Assembly: GCF_900142255.1 (NCBI RefSeq)
Contig: NZ_FRAF01000002.1
Location: 62,001-126,000 of the forward strand
Length of the DNA stretch: 64,000 nt
From: Alicyclobacillus tolerans
GTDB taxonomy: Bacteria; Bacillota; Bacilli; Alicyclobacillales; Alicyclobacillaceae
Reading direction: 5' to 3'
Shown: in pieces, positions 34,155-44,342 of the stretch
Layout of the letters: each line of letters begins with the position of its first letter
Position numbering within the stretch: the first letter of the stretch is position 1
The notes under the pieces: generated by a model
Database searches by the model: none
Told to the model about the DNA's origin: nothing
The model's input: the letters and a program-made list of their open reading frames with translations, nothing else
Made by a program: the position numbers and the translations under genes

Positions 34155-34196
34155 AAGACAGTGCGAAACTTTACTACACTGTCTTTGCCTTCTTTA
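34155..34196 (+). terminator. Probable terminator of the ald unit
   Basis: AAGACAGTG (34155-34163) pairs with CACTGTCTT (34177-34185) with a 13-base loop, followed by TGCCTTCTTT. It separates the ald/DUF59 unit from suf. Confidence 0.6.
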
Positions 34197-34266
34197 TTTG
34201 TAGACATTTTGTAGACAAAAGGGTATGCGAAGTTAATTCAAGGTACATGTATGCGCAGTTACCCTT
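34197..34266. repeat. Direct and inverted repeats upstream of the suf promoter
   Basis: TTTGTAGACA occurs twice with an 11-bp step (34197-34206 and 34208-34217). Next, AAGGGTATGCG (34219-34229) is matched in inverse by CGCA (34254-34257) plus TACCCTT (34260-34266), with a 2-base interruption. The right arm overlaps the -35 box, so both may be regulator sites. Confidence 0.4.
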
Positions 34267-34292
34267 GATTTTCATCAGCAATATGGTACATT
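34265..34292 (+). promoter_or_regulatory. SigA-type promoter of the suf operon
   Basis: TTGATT (34265-34270) and TACATT (34287-34292), 16-bp spacing, with TGG before the -10 (extended -10). The leader to sufC is about 120 bases and contains a CTCATC/GATGAG hairpin at 34375-34391. Confidence 0.55.
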
Positions 34293-34418
34293 GAGAATGA
34301 AACATGACTCAAACAGTCAACTTTAAGACATTATGCCAATGGATGTATGAAGCCATGAATGGTGTTAAACGGCTCTCATCAAAATGATGAGGGTCGCTTG
34401 AGTGAGGAGGATATGGTG

Positions 34419-35204
34419 ATGTCTGTTCCACAGTTGGTCATTGAAGGATTACACGTCACGGTTGAAGGCAAGGAGATTGTCAAAGGATTGGATTTGACAG
34501 TTGGAGGCGGAGAGATTCATGCCATTATGGGTCCGAATGGCACGGGTAAAAGTACACTCGCTTCCGCTTTGATGGGACATCCCAAATACGAGGTCACAGG
34601 TGGGCGTGTCACTCTGGATGGCCAAGATTTACTCAGTATGTCCGTGGATGAACGGGCTCGTGCCGGACTCTTTTTGGCCATGCAATATCCTGCTGAGGTC
34701 CCAGGTGTATCTAATGCCAATTTTATTCGCCAATCCTTAAATGCTCGTGCCGGCGAGGGAAACGAAATTCCAGTGTTAAAGTTCCACCGTCAATTACAGG
34801 AAAAAATGAAGAAATTGAATATAGACGCAAGCTTTGCAGAGCGCTATTTGAACGAAGGGTTCTCAGGCGGAGAAAAAAAGAGAAACGAAATTTTGCAAAT
34901 GAGCATGCTCGAACCACGGATCGCTATTTTGGATGAAATCGATTCTGGCTTGGATATTGATGCGTTGAAGATTGTTGCGGAAGGCGTAAATAATTTGAAA
35001 TCTCCGCAAACAGGTTTTCTCATCATTACACACTACCAACGTCTGTTGAATTATATTGTGCCCGATCGCGTTCATGTCATGATGCAAGGCAGGATTGTGA
35101 AATCGGGTGGCCGGGAACTTGCCGAATATCTTGAGGCGCACGGGTATGATGAACTCAAGGCTGAACTGGGCATTGAAGACGAATCTGTCCAGGCTGGCGT
35201 GTAA
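34419..35204 (+). CDS. sufC: Fe-S assembly ATPase SufC
   Basis: The 261-residue ABC-type ATPase has Walker A GPNGTGKST (about residues 37-45), the Suf-type signature GFSGGEKKRNEI (about 147-158), and a Walker B ending in ILDEIDSGLD. It powers the SufBCD scaffold and is cytosolic. ATG 34419 is preferred over ATG 34413 because the GAGGAGG site is 8 bases away. First gene of sufCDSUB, the usual Firmicute order. Confidence 0.96.
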   Translation: MSVPQLVIEGLHVTVEGKEIVKGLDLTVGGGEIHAIMGPNGTGKSTLASALMGHPKYEVTGGRVTLDGQDLLSMSVDERARAGLFLAMQYPAEVPGVSNANFIRQSLNARAGEGNEIPVLKFHRQLQEKMKKLNIDASFAERYLNEGFSGGEKKRNEILQMSMLEPRIAILDEIDSGLDIDALKIVAEGVNNLKSPQTGFLIITHYQRLLNYIVPDRVHVMMQGRIVKSGGRELAEYLEAHGYDELKAELGIEDESVQAGV

Positions 35205-35216
35205 GGAGGGTCTGTT

Positions 35217-38144
<2,928 letters not shown>

Positions 38145-38197
38145 GCAGAATGGTTAGGTTGGATTCATTGAATTCACATGAATGGGAGGTCTACGAG

Positions 38198-39595
38198 ATG
38201 GCTAAACCATTGCCGGATATGGAAGAGTATCAATATGGTTTTCGCGATCGCGATATATCGGTTGTCAAATTTGAAAAGGGCTTGACACGTAAGACAGTTG
38301 AAGAGATTTCCATGATGAAGAATGAGCCGGGTTGGATGACTGATTTTCGTCTCCGTTCTTTGGATATTTTCTTTGAAAAGTCGATGCCGCGATGGGGCGG
38401 TAATTTGTCCGAGCTCGATTTTGATGATATTACCTATTATGTCAAGCCTTCTGAACGAAAAGGGAAGACATGGGAAGAAGTTCCAGAAGAAATTAAGAAT
38501 ACGTTTGACCGCTTGGGAATTCCAGAAGCTGAGCAGAAGTTTTTGGCAGGTGTATCAGCCCAGTACGAATCGGAAGTTGTTTATCACTCCATGCGAAAAG
38601 ATTTAGAAGAAATGGGTGTTCTCTTCACCGACACCGATACGGCGTTGCGTGAGCATCCAGAGATTTTTAAAGAGTATTTTGGCACGGTCGTGCCTCCGGA
38701 AGACAATAAATTTGCAGCGCTCAATTCTGCTGTGTGGAGTGGCGGAAGTTTTATCTATGTTCCCAAAGGTGTGCGTTGTGAAGTTCCATTGCAGGCATAT
38801 TTCCGAATCAATTCAGAAAATATGGGGCAATTCGAGCGCACGCTGATTATTGCCGATGAAGATTCCTTTGTGCATTATGTGGAAGGTTGTACTGCCCCTG
38901 TATACAGCACCAATTCGTTGCACAGTGCCGTGGTTGAAATTATTGTCAAGGATAGGGGCCGTTGCCGCTATACGACAATTCAAAACTGGGCGCCCAATAT
39001 TTATAATTTGGTAACCAAACGTGCAGTGGCTTATCGTGATGCAACGATGGAATGGGTGGATGGCAACATTGGCTCCAAATTGACCATGAAATACCCGTCT
39101 GTATATATGATGGGCGAGGGTGCTAAAGCGATGGTACTCTCCATTGCTGTTGGTGGACGTGGACAGCATCAAGATGCTGGCGCCAAAGTGGTGCATAACG
39201 CCCCTAACACAACGTCGACCATCGTCTCTAAATCCATTTCCAAACATGGTGGCAAAACGACCTATCGGGGCTTAGCATCATTTGCGCCAAACGCTGTAGG
39301 GAGCAAAGCGAATATCAAGTGTGACACACTGATTATGGATGATGACTCTACGTCGGATACCATTCCATACAATGAAATTATGAATGACGATGTCACTTTG
39401 GAACATGAAGCATCTGTATCCAAGGTTTCTGAGGAACAGCTATTTTATCTCATGAGTCGAGGCATTTCTGAGGAAGATGCAACGCGGATGATTGTCATGG
39501 GCTTTATTGAGCCGTTTACTCGTGAGTTGCCTATGGAGTATGCAGTTGAGATGAATCGACTGATCAAATTTGAGATGGAAGGTTCGATTGGTTAA
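38198..39595 (+). CDS. sufB: Fe-S assembly scaffold protein SufB
   Basis: The 465-residue product has the SufB hallmarks: [16 protein letters not shown] near the N-terminus, the VEGCTAP Cys (near residue 231), [14 protein letters not shown] and [15 protein letters not shown] with the conserved Cys near 376. It forms the core of the SufBC2D scaffold. ATG 38198 is preceded by GGGAGGT; an in-frame upstream start at 38150 is rejected. Last gene of the suf block. Confidence 0.96.
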   Translation: MAKPLPDMEEYQYGFRDRDISVVKFEKGLTRKTVEEISMMKNEPGWMTDFRLRSLDIFFEKSMPRWGGNLSELDFDDITYYVKPSERKGKTWEEVPEEIKNTFDRLGIPEAEQKFLAGVSAQYESEVVYHSMRKDLEEMGVLFTDTDTALREHPEIFKEYFGTVVPPEDNKFAALNSAVWSGGSFIYVPKGVRCEVPLQAYFRINSENMGQFERTLIIADEDSFVHYVEGCTAPVYSTNSLHSAVVEIIVKDRGRCRYTTIQNWAPNIYNLVTKRAVAYRDATMEWVDGNIGSKLTMKYPSVYMMGEGAKAMVLSIAVGGRGQHQDAGAKVVHNAPNTTSTIVSKSISKHGGKTTYRGLASFAPNAVGSKANIKCDTLIMDDDSTSDTIPYNEIMNDDVTLEHEASVSKVSEEQLFYLMSRGISEEDATRMIVMGFIEPFTRELPMEYAVEMNRLIKFEMEGSIG

Positions 39596-39612
39596 TACGG
39601 CCTGTATCTGCA

Positions 39613-39638
39613 GACTTGCCAAGATATCTTGGCAAGTC
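39613..39638. repeat. Perfect 26-bp palindrome after sufB
   Basis: Bases 39613-39625 (GACTTGCCAAGAT) are exactly mirrored as the complement at 39626-39638, with no loop. It could be a terminator stem (followed by a weak T stretch) or a protein-binding site for the Rieske/IscR genes downstream. Confidence 0.55.
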
Positions 39639-39675
39639 GTGCTTTACAGTCGTTTTTAGCAGGAGGAATGGAGAT

Positions 39676-39984
39676 TTGGGTTGGGTCAAAATCGCTCAAT
39701 TATCTGAGATCCCGGTTGGACAAATGCTTCATGTAGAAGTTGGCATGGAGGATATTGGTTTGTTTCATACGGAAGACGGTTTGTTTGCTACCTCGGATGT
39801 TTGCACACATGCGGCACAACAGTTGACGAATGGTCGGTTGGAAGGAAACATTGTCTCTTGTCCCAAGCATGGTGGTAAGTTTGATGTACGAACAGGTGAA
39901 GCAACAGCGTTTCCCTGCTATATTCCACTGCAAACTTATCAGACAGAAGTACGCGGCGAGGAAGTATGGATTCACTTGGATTGA
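39676..39984 (+). CDS. Rieske-type [2Fe-2S] ferredoxin
   Basis: The 102-residue single-domain Rieske ferredoxin has C43-T-H45 and C62-P-K-H65, the two Cys and two His that bind the cluster. It resembles the small Rieske proteins of NirD/bphF type rather than a bc1 subunit. It may pass electrons to or from an oxygenase or reductase, with the partner unknown. The TTG 39676 start has AGGAGG 9 bases upstream. It sits between sufB and the IscR-like regulator. Confidence 0.88.
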   Translation: MGWVKIAQLSEIPVGQMLHVEVGMEDIGLFHTEDGLFATSDVCTHAAQQLTNGRLEGNIVSCPKHGGKFDVRTGEATAFPCYIPLQTYQTEVRGEEVWIHLD

Positions 39985-40053
39985 CAGCCAGAAAGCAGTC
40001 AGGATTTTCACTGAGAAGCAAATGAGAACCTGCACAAAGCGAGGGGATGAACA

Positions 40054-40497
40054 ATGAAGGTATCGAAGCGAACGGAGTATGGTTTGCGCGCTATGGTGGC
40101 GATTGCCGAGCGAGCGGGGACGCAGACTCCCGTAGCGTTGCCTACAGTTGCTCTCGAAGAAGGCATCCCAGAGCAATTTTTAGATCAGATTGTTTCCCAA
40201 TTGCGCAAAGCTGGTTTTCTACGGAGTGTTCGAGGTGTCAATGGAGGCTTTATGTTGAGTCGTCCGGCATCAGAAATTTCTGTTGGCAGTTTGATGCGTT
40301 TTCTGGAAGGCTCTCTTTCACCTATGGCTTGCGTAAGTGAGGACAATTTGAGTCCTGAACTGCTTTGTGATCGCGTTTCTACTTGTCATACACGCTCTGT
40401 TTGGCTGCGTGTGATGGAAGCTCTGATAGCTGCTCTTGATAATTTAACGCTTGCCGACGTTCTCTCTGACAAACCTATTTCGCTGCCTGCCATCTGA
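40054..40497 (+). CDS. Rrf2-family regulator, IscR-like
   Basis: The 147-residue winged-helix protein has the Rrf2 N-terminus (KVSKRTEYGLRAMVAIAER) and three Cys, C93, C105 and C111, in the IscR cluster-binding region (E. coli C92, C98 and C104). It probably holds a [2Fe-2S] or [4Fe-4S] cluster and senses iron-sulfur status, controlling suf. CymR-type Rrf2 proteins of Firmicutes lack these Cys, so this is more like IscR. ATG 40054 follows GAGGGGATGAAC. Confidence 0.88.
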   Translation: MKVSKRTEYGLRAMVAIAERAGTQTPVALPTVALEEGIPEQFLDQIVSQLRKAGFLRSVRGVNGGFMLSRPASEISVGSLMRFLEGSLSPMACVSEDNLSPELLCDRVSTCHTRSVWLRVMEALIAALDNLTLADVLSDKPISLPAI

Positions 40498-40603
40498 TTC
40501 GAATCTTCATGCGTCATTCCATTCTCTTTGTCAGGTACAGTAAAGTATTGCAGTATGCGGATATCAACTTCCAGTTGTTTTGAAAAGAAAGAAGCCAAAA
40601 AAG

Positions 40604-40644
40604 AGCCTCCAAATCCACGGATAGTGTGGAGATGGAGGCTTTTT
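40604..40644. terminator. Bidirectional Rho-independent terminator
   Basis: AGCCTCCA (40604-40611) pairs with TGGAGGCT (40633-40640), with an inner CCAC/GTGG pair, flanked by A-run and T-run. It serves both the IscR-like gene and the minus-strand gene at 40716. Confidence 0.85.
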
Positions 40645-40715
40645 CATGGTAAAGGAAGTGACAACTGGAGAGTTAAAATAAAAATAGTGTTTTGAAAAGT
40701 GGATGATTCCTCTTT

Positions 40716-41006
40716 TTAAGGTTGCTGTTGAAATCCTAAGTCCATCTTCGGCAACTGTTGAATTTTATCGAGTGCAGCATCACGTTCTCGACAAGCGGAC
40801 AAATAGTCCAAAAAAAGCATTTTAATATCTGGATGTTTGTTAAGAATGGCCGGATCGACCTGAAGATGGTGCTCTTCCCGGTCGTAAGAAATATGAAGAT
40901 TGGGATTGTAGCCGTAATCCCGCAACGCGCCAAGCAGTCGGTTCAAATTGTCATTAACTTGGATATGCGCTTTGGTCCACTCTTCAGAAGAGTGTGTCGG
41001 CATCAT
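40716..41006 (-). CDS. Small hypothetical protein
   Basis: Unrecognised 96-residue, largely helical protein without membrane segments. It contains NDNLNRLLGALRDYGYNPNLHISYDREEHH and a Cys in YLSACRERDAALDKI (fragments quoted short). No motif is recognised. ATG 41006 has AGGGAAGG upstream. It stands alone, convergent with the IscR-like gene and divergent from fadR. Confidence 0.6.
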   Translation of the reverse strand: MMPTHSSEEWTKAHIQVNDNLNRLLGALRDYGYNPNLHISYDREEHHLQVDPAILNKHPDIKMLFLDYLSACRERDAALDKIQQLPKMDLGFQQQP

Positions 41007-41097
41007 ATGGTTTACCTTCCCTTCATGTACCGTTCAGTGTTCTTCTCTAGTATACAGGAAACTTGCCTTTCAGGCATCTTGAAAGCAGATAGGACAG

Positions 41098-41126
41098 TTG
41101 ACAGCTTATTCATCGAGGTGTACTCT
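41098..41126 (+). promoter_or_regulatory. Strong SigA-type promoter of fadR
   Basis: TTGACA (41098-41103) and TACTCT (41121-41126) with 17-bp spacing. The start point would be near 41133, directly before the FadR operator. Confidence 0.75.
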
Positions 41127-41134
41127 ACAAATAG

Positions 41135-41152
41135 TGAATGACTGTTCATTCA
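41135..41152 (+). promoter_or_regulatory. FadR operator
   Basis: TGAATGA-CTGT-TCATTCA is a perfect 7-bp inverted repeat with a 4-base spacer and matches the Bacillus FadR consensus TGAATGA-NTAN-TCATTCA in both arms. It lies just downstream of the expected transcription start, predicting autorepression relieved by long-chain acyl-CoA. Confidence 0.85.
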
Positions 41153-41171
41153 TTAGAGGAGGGGAGGGGCC

Positions 41172-41798
41172 ATCGCTAAGGAACGTGATGATGCCAAGCA
41201 CAGTGCTATCCTGCGAGCCGCGATTGCTGTCATGTCTAAGTATGGGTACCATGGCGCGCAGATTTCTCGCATCGCTAGGGAGGCTGGCGTGGCAGACGGC
41301 ACAGTATATCTGTATTTCAAAAACAAAGAGGATATTCTAGTGTCCATTTTGCGTACAGCGATTGGTCAGATTGTCGAAGAGTGCGAGCAAAAGCTGCCTC
41401 TGAAATCCCATGTGGATGACAAGTTGTCCACGCTGATTCATCTCTATTTCAGTCATCTCGGAGCCAATCCGGCGCTTGCCATGGTTACACAGGTATATCT
41501 GCGCCAAGTTGATGCAGATATTCGCAGGCAGGTAGGAGATATCGTTAAGCCTTTTTACAATCTTGTGGATGGACTGATTGAAGAAGGCAAGCAACAAGGT
41601 GTGTTTCGTCCGGCTCTCAATCATAGAATTGCACGTCGGATGATTTTTGGAACCATGGATGAAACTGTAACAGCTTGGGTTTTGACTGGAAGTAAATATG
41701 CGCTTGCAGATTTATCAAACGATGTGGTTGACGTACTCTTGCATGGCTTGCATCAAAATTGCGAGCAAAAGAAAATAACGTCCACAGGAGGAGAATAA
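41172..41798 (+). CDS. fadR: FadR-type TetR fatty-acid regulator with apparent ATC start
   Basis: A 208-residue TetR protein with strong similarity to Bacillus FadR: the HTH AREAGVADGTVYLYFKNKEDIL and the C-terminal RRMIFGTMDETVTAWVL. It represses fatty-acid degradation genes and releases DNA on binding long-chain acyl-CoA. The first in-frame ATG (41232) would remove helix 1 of the HTH domain. Codons upstream to a TAG at 41154 contain no ATG, GTG or TTG; the best start is ATC 41172, placed correctly after GAGGAGGGGAGGGG. Either the gene uses a non-standard start or a base differs from ATG. It leads the fadR-etfB-etfA operon. Confidence 0.85.
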   Translation: MAKERDDAKHSAILRAAIAVMSKYGYHGAQISRIAREAGVADGTVYLYFKNKEDILVSILRTAIGQIVEECEQKLPLKSHVDDKLSTLIHLYFSHLGANPALAMVTQVYLRQVDADIRRQVGDIVKPFYNLVDGLIEEGKQQGVFRPALNHRIARRMIFGTMDETVTAWVLTGSKYALADLSNDVVDVLLHGLHQNCEQKKITSTGGE

Positions 41799-41801
41799 AC
41801 G

Positions 41802-42572
41802 TTGAAAATTCTGGTCTTGGTTAAACAAACCTTCGATACGGAAGAAAAAATTCGTCTTCAAGATGGGCAAGTTCAAGAAGATGGTGTCCGTTTTGTCATT
41901 AATCCTTATGATGAATATGCGATTGAAGAAGCTATCCGTATCAAAGAAGCTGGTGACGCCGAAGTGGTGGTAGTTTCTGTAGGCCCGTCACGCAGTGAAG
42001 AGGCCCTGCGTACAGCATTGGCGATGGGTGCAGATGAAGCCATACTGGCAGACGATTCTGAGCTGTTTGGTGATGAATATTCCGCTGCGAAAGTTCTCGC
42101 GGCGATAGCTCGTAAAGATCAATATGATCTGATTATTGCCGGCAACCAAGCCGTTGATGACGGTTCGGGTCAAGTAGCAGTGCGATTGGCTGAAGAACTT
42201 GGCATTCCGCATATCTCTACGCTGACCAAGCTTGAAGTGAACGGCAATGAAGTCATTGGTCATCGTGACGCAGAAGGTGATGAAGAAATTGTCAAGGCTA
42301 CTCTGCCAGTTCTCGTCACAGCTCAACAGGGCTTAAACGATCCACGATATCCTTCTCTGATAGGTATTCGCAAAGCTGGGAAAAAACCGCTTACGCACGT
42401 GACTTTGGCAGATCTCGGTTTAACTGCCGAGGAAATTGCCAGAAAAAGCGAAGTGGTTGAAACTTTCCTGCCACAGCCTAAAACCGCTGGCAAGATTCTA
42501 TCTGGAGATTTATCCCAACAAGTGAGTGAACTAGTAACAGCATTGCATTCTGTAGAAAAAGTGATTGGTTAA
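41802..42572 (+). CDS. etfB: Electron transfer flavoprotein beta subunit
   Basis: The 256-residue product has the EtfB start MKILVLVKQTFDTEEKI and the signature AMGADEAIL and NQAVDDGSGQVAVRLAEELG (fragments). With EtfA it moves electrons from acyl-CoA dehydrogenases to the quinone pool. The TTG 41802 start follows GGAGGAG. It follows fadR by only 3 bp, so control by FadR is expected. Confidence 0.95.
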   Translation: MKILVLVKQTFDTEEKIRLQDGQVQEDGVRFVINPYDEYAIEEAIRIKEAGDAEVVVVSVGPSRSEEALRTALAMGADEAILADDSELFGDEYSAAKVLAAIARKDQYDLIIAGNQAVDDGSGQVAVRLAEELGIPHISTLTKLEVNGNEVIGHRDAEGDEEIVKATLPVLVTAQQGLNDPRYPSLIGIRKAGKKPLTHVTLADLGLTAEEIARKSEVVETFLPQPKTAGKILSGDLSQQVSELVTALHSVEKVIG

Positions 42573-42594
42573 ATTTCTGAAGGAGGATACTGGA

Positions 42595-43572
42595 ATGAGT
42601 CGAAAAGCACTGGTTGTTGCTGATGTACGTCATGGAAAATTGCGCAATGTGACATTGGAAATGCTCGGAGCAGCAACAAAAGCTGCCGAAGGTGGGGAAG
42701 TGGCTGTAGCTCTCTTGGGGCATCAAGTGAGTTCTTTGGCAGAAGGACTTGGCAAGGCAGGTGCCGATCGCGTTTATGTGGTTGATGCGCCAGAACTTGA
42801 GAAATATACACCTGGCGCATATCGTAAGGCTTTGATGGAAATTTATCGAGTTTTCTCTCCTGAACTTATCTTATTGGCCCATTCAGCCATAGGTAAGGAT
42901 TTGGCTCCCGTAATCAGTCAACGTCTGGGTGTGGGACAGGTTTCAGATGCGATTGCTGTCGAGTTGACCAACGGCCAATTACAGTTTACTCGTCCCATTT
43001 ATGCTGGCAAAGCATTTACAAAAGTTGTTGTTAAGAGTAACCCTGTTGTCGCTACTATTCGTCCCAACAATCTTGCTCCGCTTGCAGAAGATGCAGGTAA
43101 AGCGGGAACCGTGGAAGCTCTCTCTGTGTCTTTTGAACAACAGGATTTGGCAACCTTAGTTCAAGAGATTATTCAAAAGGCATCGACTGGTGTGGATTTG
43201 ACGGAAGCGAAAATTATTGTCTCCGGTGGCCGAGGAGTGAAAAGTGAAGAAGGTTTTGCTCCTTTACGTGAACTGGCTGAGGTGCTTGGAGCGGCAGTTG
43301 GCGCATCTCGTGGTGCTTGCGATGCAGGCTATTGCGATTACTCTATGCAAATTGGTCAAACAGGTAAGGTAGTCACACCCGATCTTTATATCGCCTGTGG
43401 TATTTCAGGTGCGATTCAACATTTGGCCGGTATGTCATCGTCGAAAGTGATTGTGGCAATCAATAAAGACCCTGAAGCGCCCATCTTCCAAGTGGCCGAC
43501 TACGGCATTGTGGGTGATTTGTTTGAAGTAGTGCCCTTGATGACGGCAGAGGTTAAAAAATTGTTGGCATAA
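42595..43572 (+). CDS. etfA: Electron transfer flavoprotein alpha subunit
   Basis: The 325-residue protein has the C-terminal FAD-binding segment VSGGRGVKSEEGF and YIACGISGAIQHLAGM, typical of EtfA. It carries the FAD of the complex. ATG 42595 is preceded by AAGGAGG. Last gene of the operon, followed by a strong terminator. Confidence 0.96.
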   Translation: MSRKALVVADVRHGKLRNVTLEMLGAATKAAEGGEVAVALLGHQVSSLAEGLGKAGADRVYVVDAPELEKYTPGAYRKALMEIYRVFSPELILLAHSAIGKDLAPVISQRLGVGQVSDAIAVELTNGQLQFTRPIYAGKAFTKVVVKSNPVVATIRPNNLAPLAEDAGKAGTVEALSVSFEQQDLATLVQEIIQKASTGVDLTEAKIIVSGGRGVKSEEGFAPLRELAEVLGAAVGASRGACDAGYCDYSMQIGQTGKVVTPDLYIACGISGAIQHLAGMSSSKVIVAINKDPEAPIFQVADYGIVGDLFEVVPLMTAEVKKLLA

Positions 43573-43609
43573 CGCTCACTCAGTAGATGGTTTACCGTAC
43601 CCAATAAAA

Positions 43610-43655
43610 TCAGGGCTGTTCCATAAGAGTTAGTTTTACTTTGGAACAGCCCTGA
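43610..43655 (+). terminator. Terminator of the fadR-etfBA operon
   Basis: A 14-bp stem (TCAGGGCTGTTCCA 43610-43623 with 43642-43655) is followed by a short T-containing run (CCTGTTTTG). Confidence 0.8.
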
Positions 43656-43695
43656 CCTGTTTTGAGATTTTTCTCGTTACCTCTGTCCAATCTTT

Positions 43696-43845
43696 TTAAG
43701 GAGCGGACGACACTTGGTTGGCTACCGATTGAACTGAGAGGTAACCATTGCTTGCGTTATATGGAAACGCAGGCTGAGGACGGAAAGTATAATAACCCAC
43801 AACAATAATGGCGATGACAAACAGAATTTCAAAAAATCTACGCAC
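43696..43845 (-). CDS. 49-residue membrane peptide
   Basis: A 49-codon frame starts at GTG 43845 with the ribosome site AAAGGGGGGG about 6 bases upstream. It begins MRRFFEILFVIAIIVVGYY, a basic start plus one hydrophobic helix, followed by a polar tail ending in SSAP. This architecture fits a real small single-pass membrane protein. It lies between the etfA terminator and the next plus-strand gene. No family recognised. Confidence 0.6.
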   Translation of the reverse strand: MRRFFEILFVIAIIVVGYYTFRPQPAFPYNASNGYLSVQSVANQVSSAP

Positions 43846-43984
43846 CAGTGCCCCCCCTTTCATCTCTACAAATCACGTATGTCCTTTTCTACAACAAATC
43901 TATTTTAACATGTTAAGATGGTGCTATGCATCTATCAATGAAGTGTCATGAAATGATGATATCGGCTAAGAAAGGCGGCAACTC

Positions 43985-44317
43985 ATGGCTAAGTTTGATC
44001 CGCTCGATTGGACTCATCAATGGGATGATTTTGAAATGTATATGTATCTCGACAATGTAGGGGATGGAGAGGAAAAACCAGGCATACGCATGCAGGTATC
44101 ACGTCGTTGTCTGGAAGATGGTGCAGAGCAGTGGGAGCTTTTGTATGATCGAAAAATTGCTGATTGGCCAGCAGGAATCTTAATCGGTGAAGTGAACAAT
44201 TCATTGGAAGAACAGGTGCTGCGCGAATATTTGGATAGTCATCCATCATTAGTAGAAGATGAGAAGCGATTTTTAGCTGCATTTCTTCAGGATGAAGGCA
44301 GTCTGGATGTGAACTAG
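43985..44317 (+). CDS. Hypothetical protein
   Basis: Unrecognised 110-residue acidic protein. It starts MAKFDPLDWTHQWDDFEMY and has many Asp, Glu and Trp in the first half and an amphipathic helical end (VLREYLDSHPSLVEDEKRF). No metal or membrane motif is visible. ATG 43985 has AAGGCGG upstream. It is 25 bp before the S9 peptidase gene and may be co-transcribed. Confidence 0.7.
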   Translation: MAKFDPLDWTHQWDDFEMYMYLDNVGDGEEKPGIRMQVSRRCLEDGAEQWELLYDRKIADWPAGILIGEVNNSLEEQVLREYLDSHPSLVEDEKRFLAAFLQDEGSLDVN

Positions 44318-44342
44318 CTTAGCGCAGAGAGAGGGGTTTGGG

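Noticed and set aside
41232-41798. fadR starting at the first ATG
   Set aside because: It would remove helix 1 of the DNA-binding domain and has no ribosome site; the reading frame is conserved upstream to about 41172.
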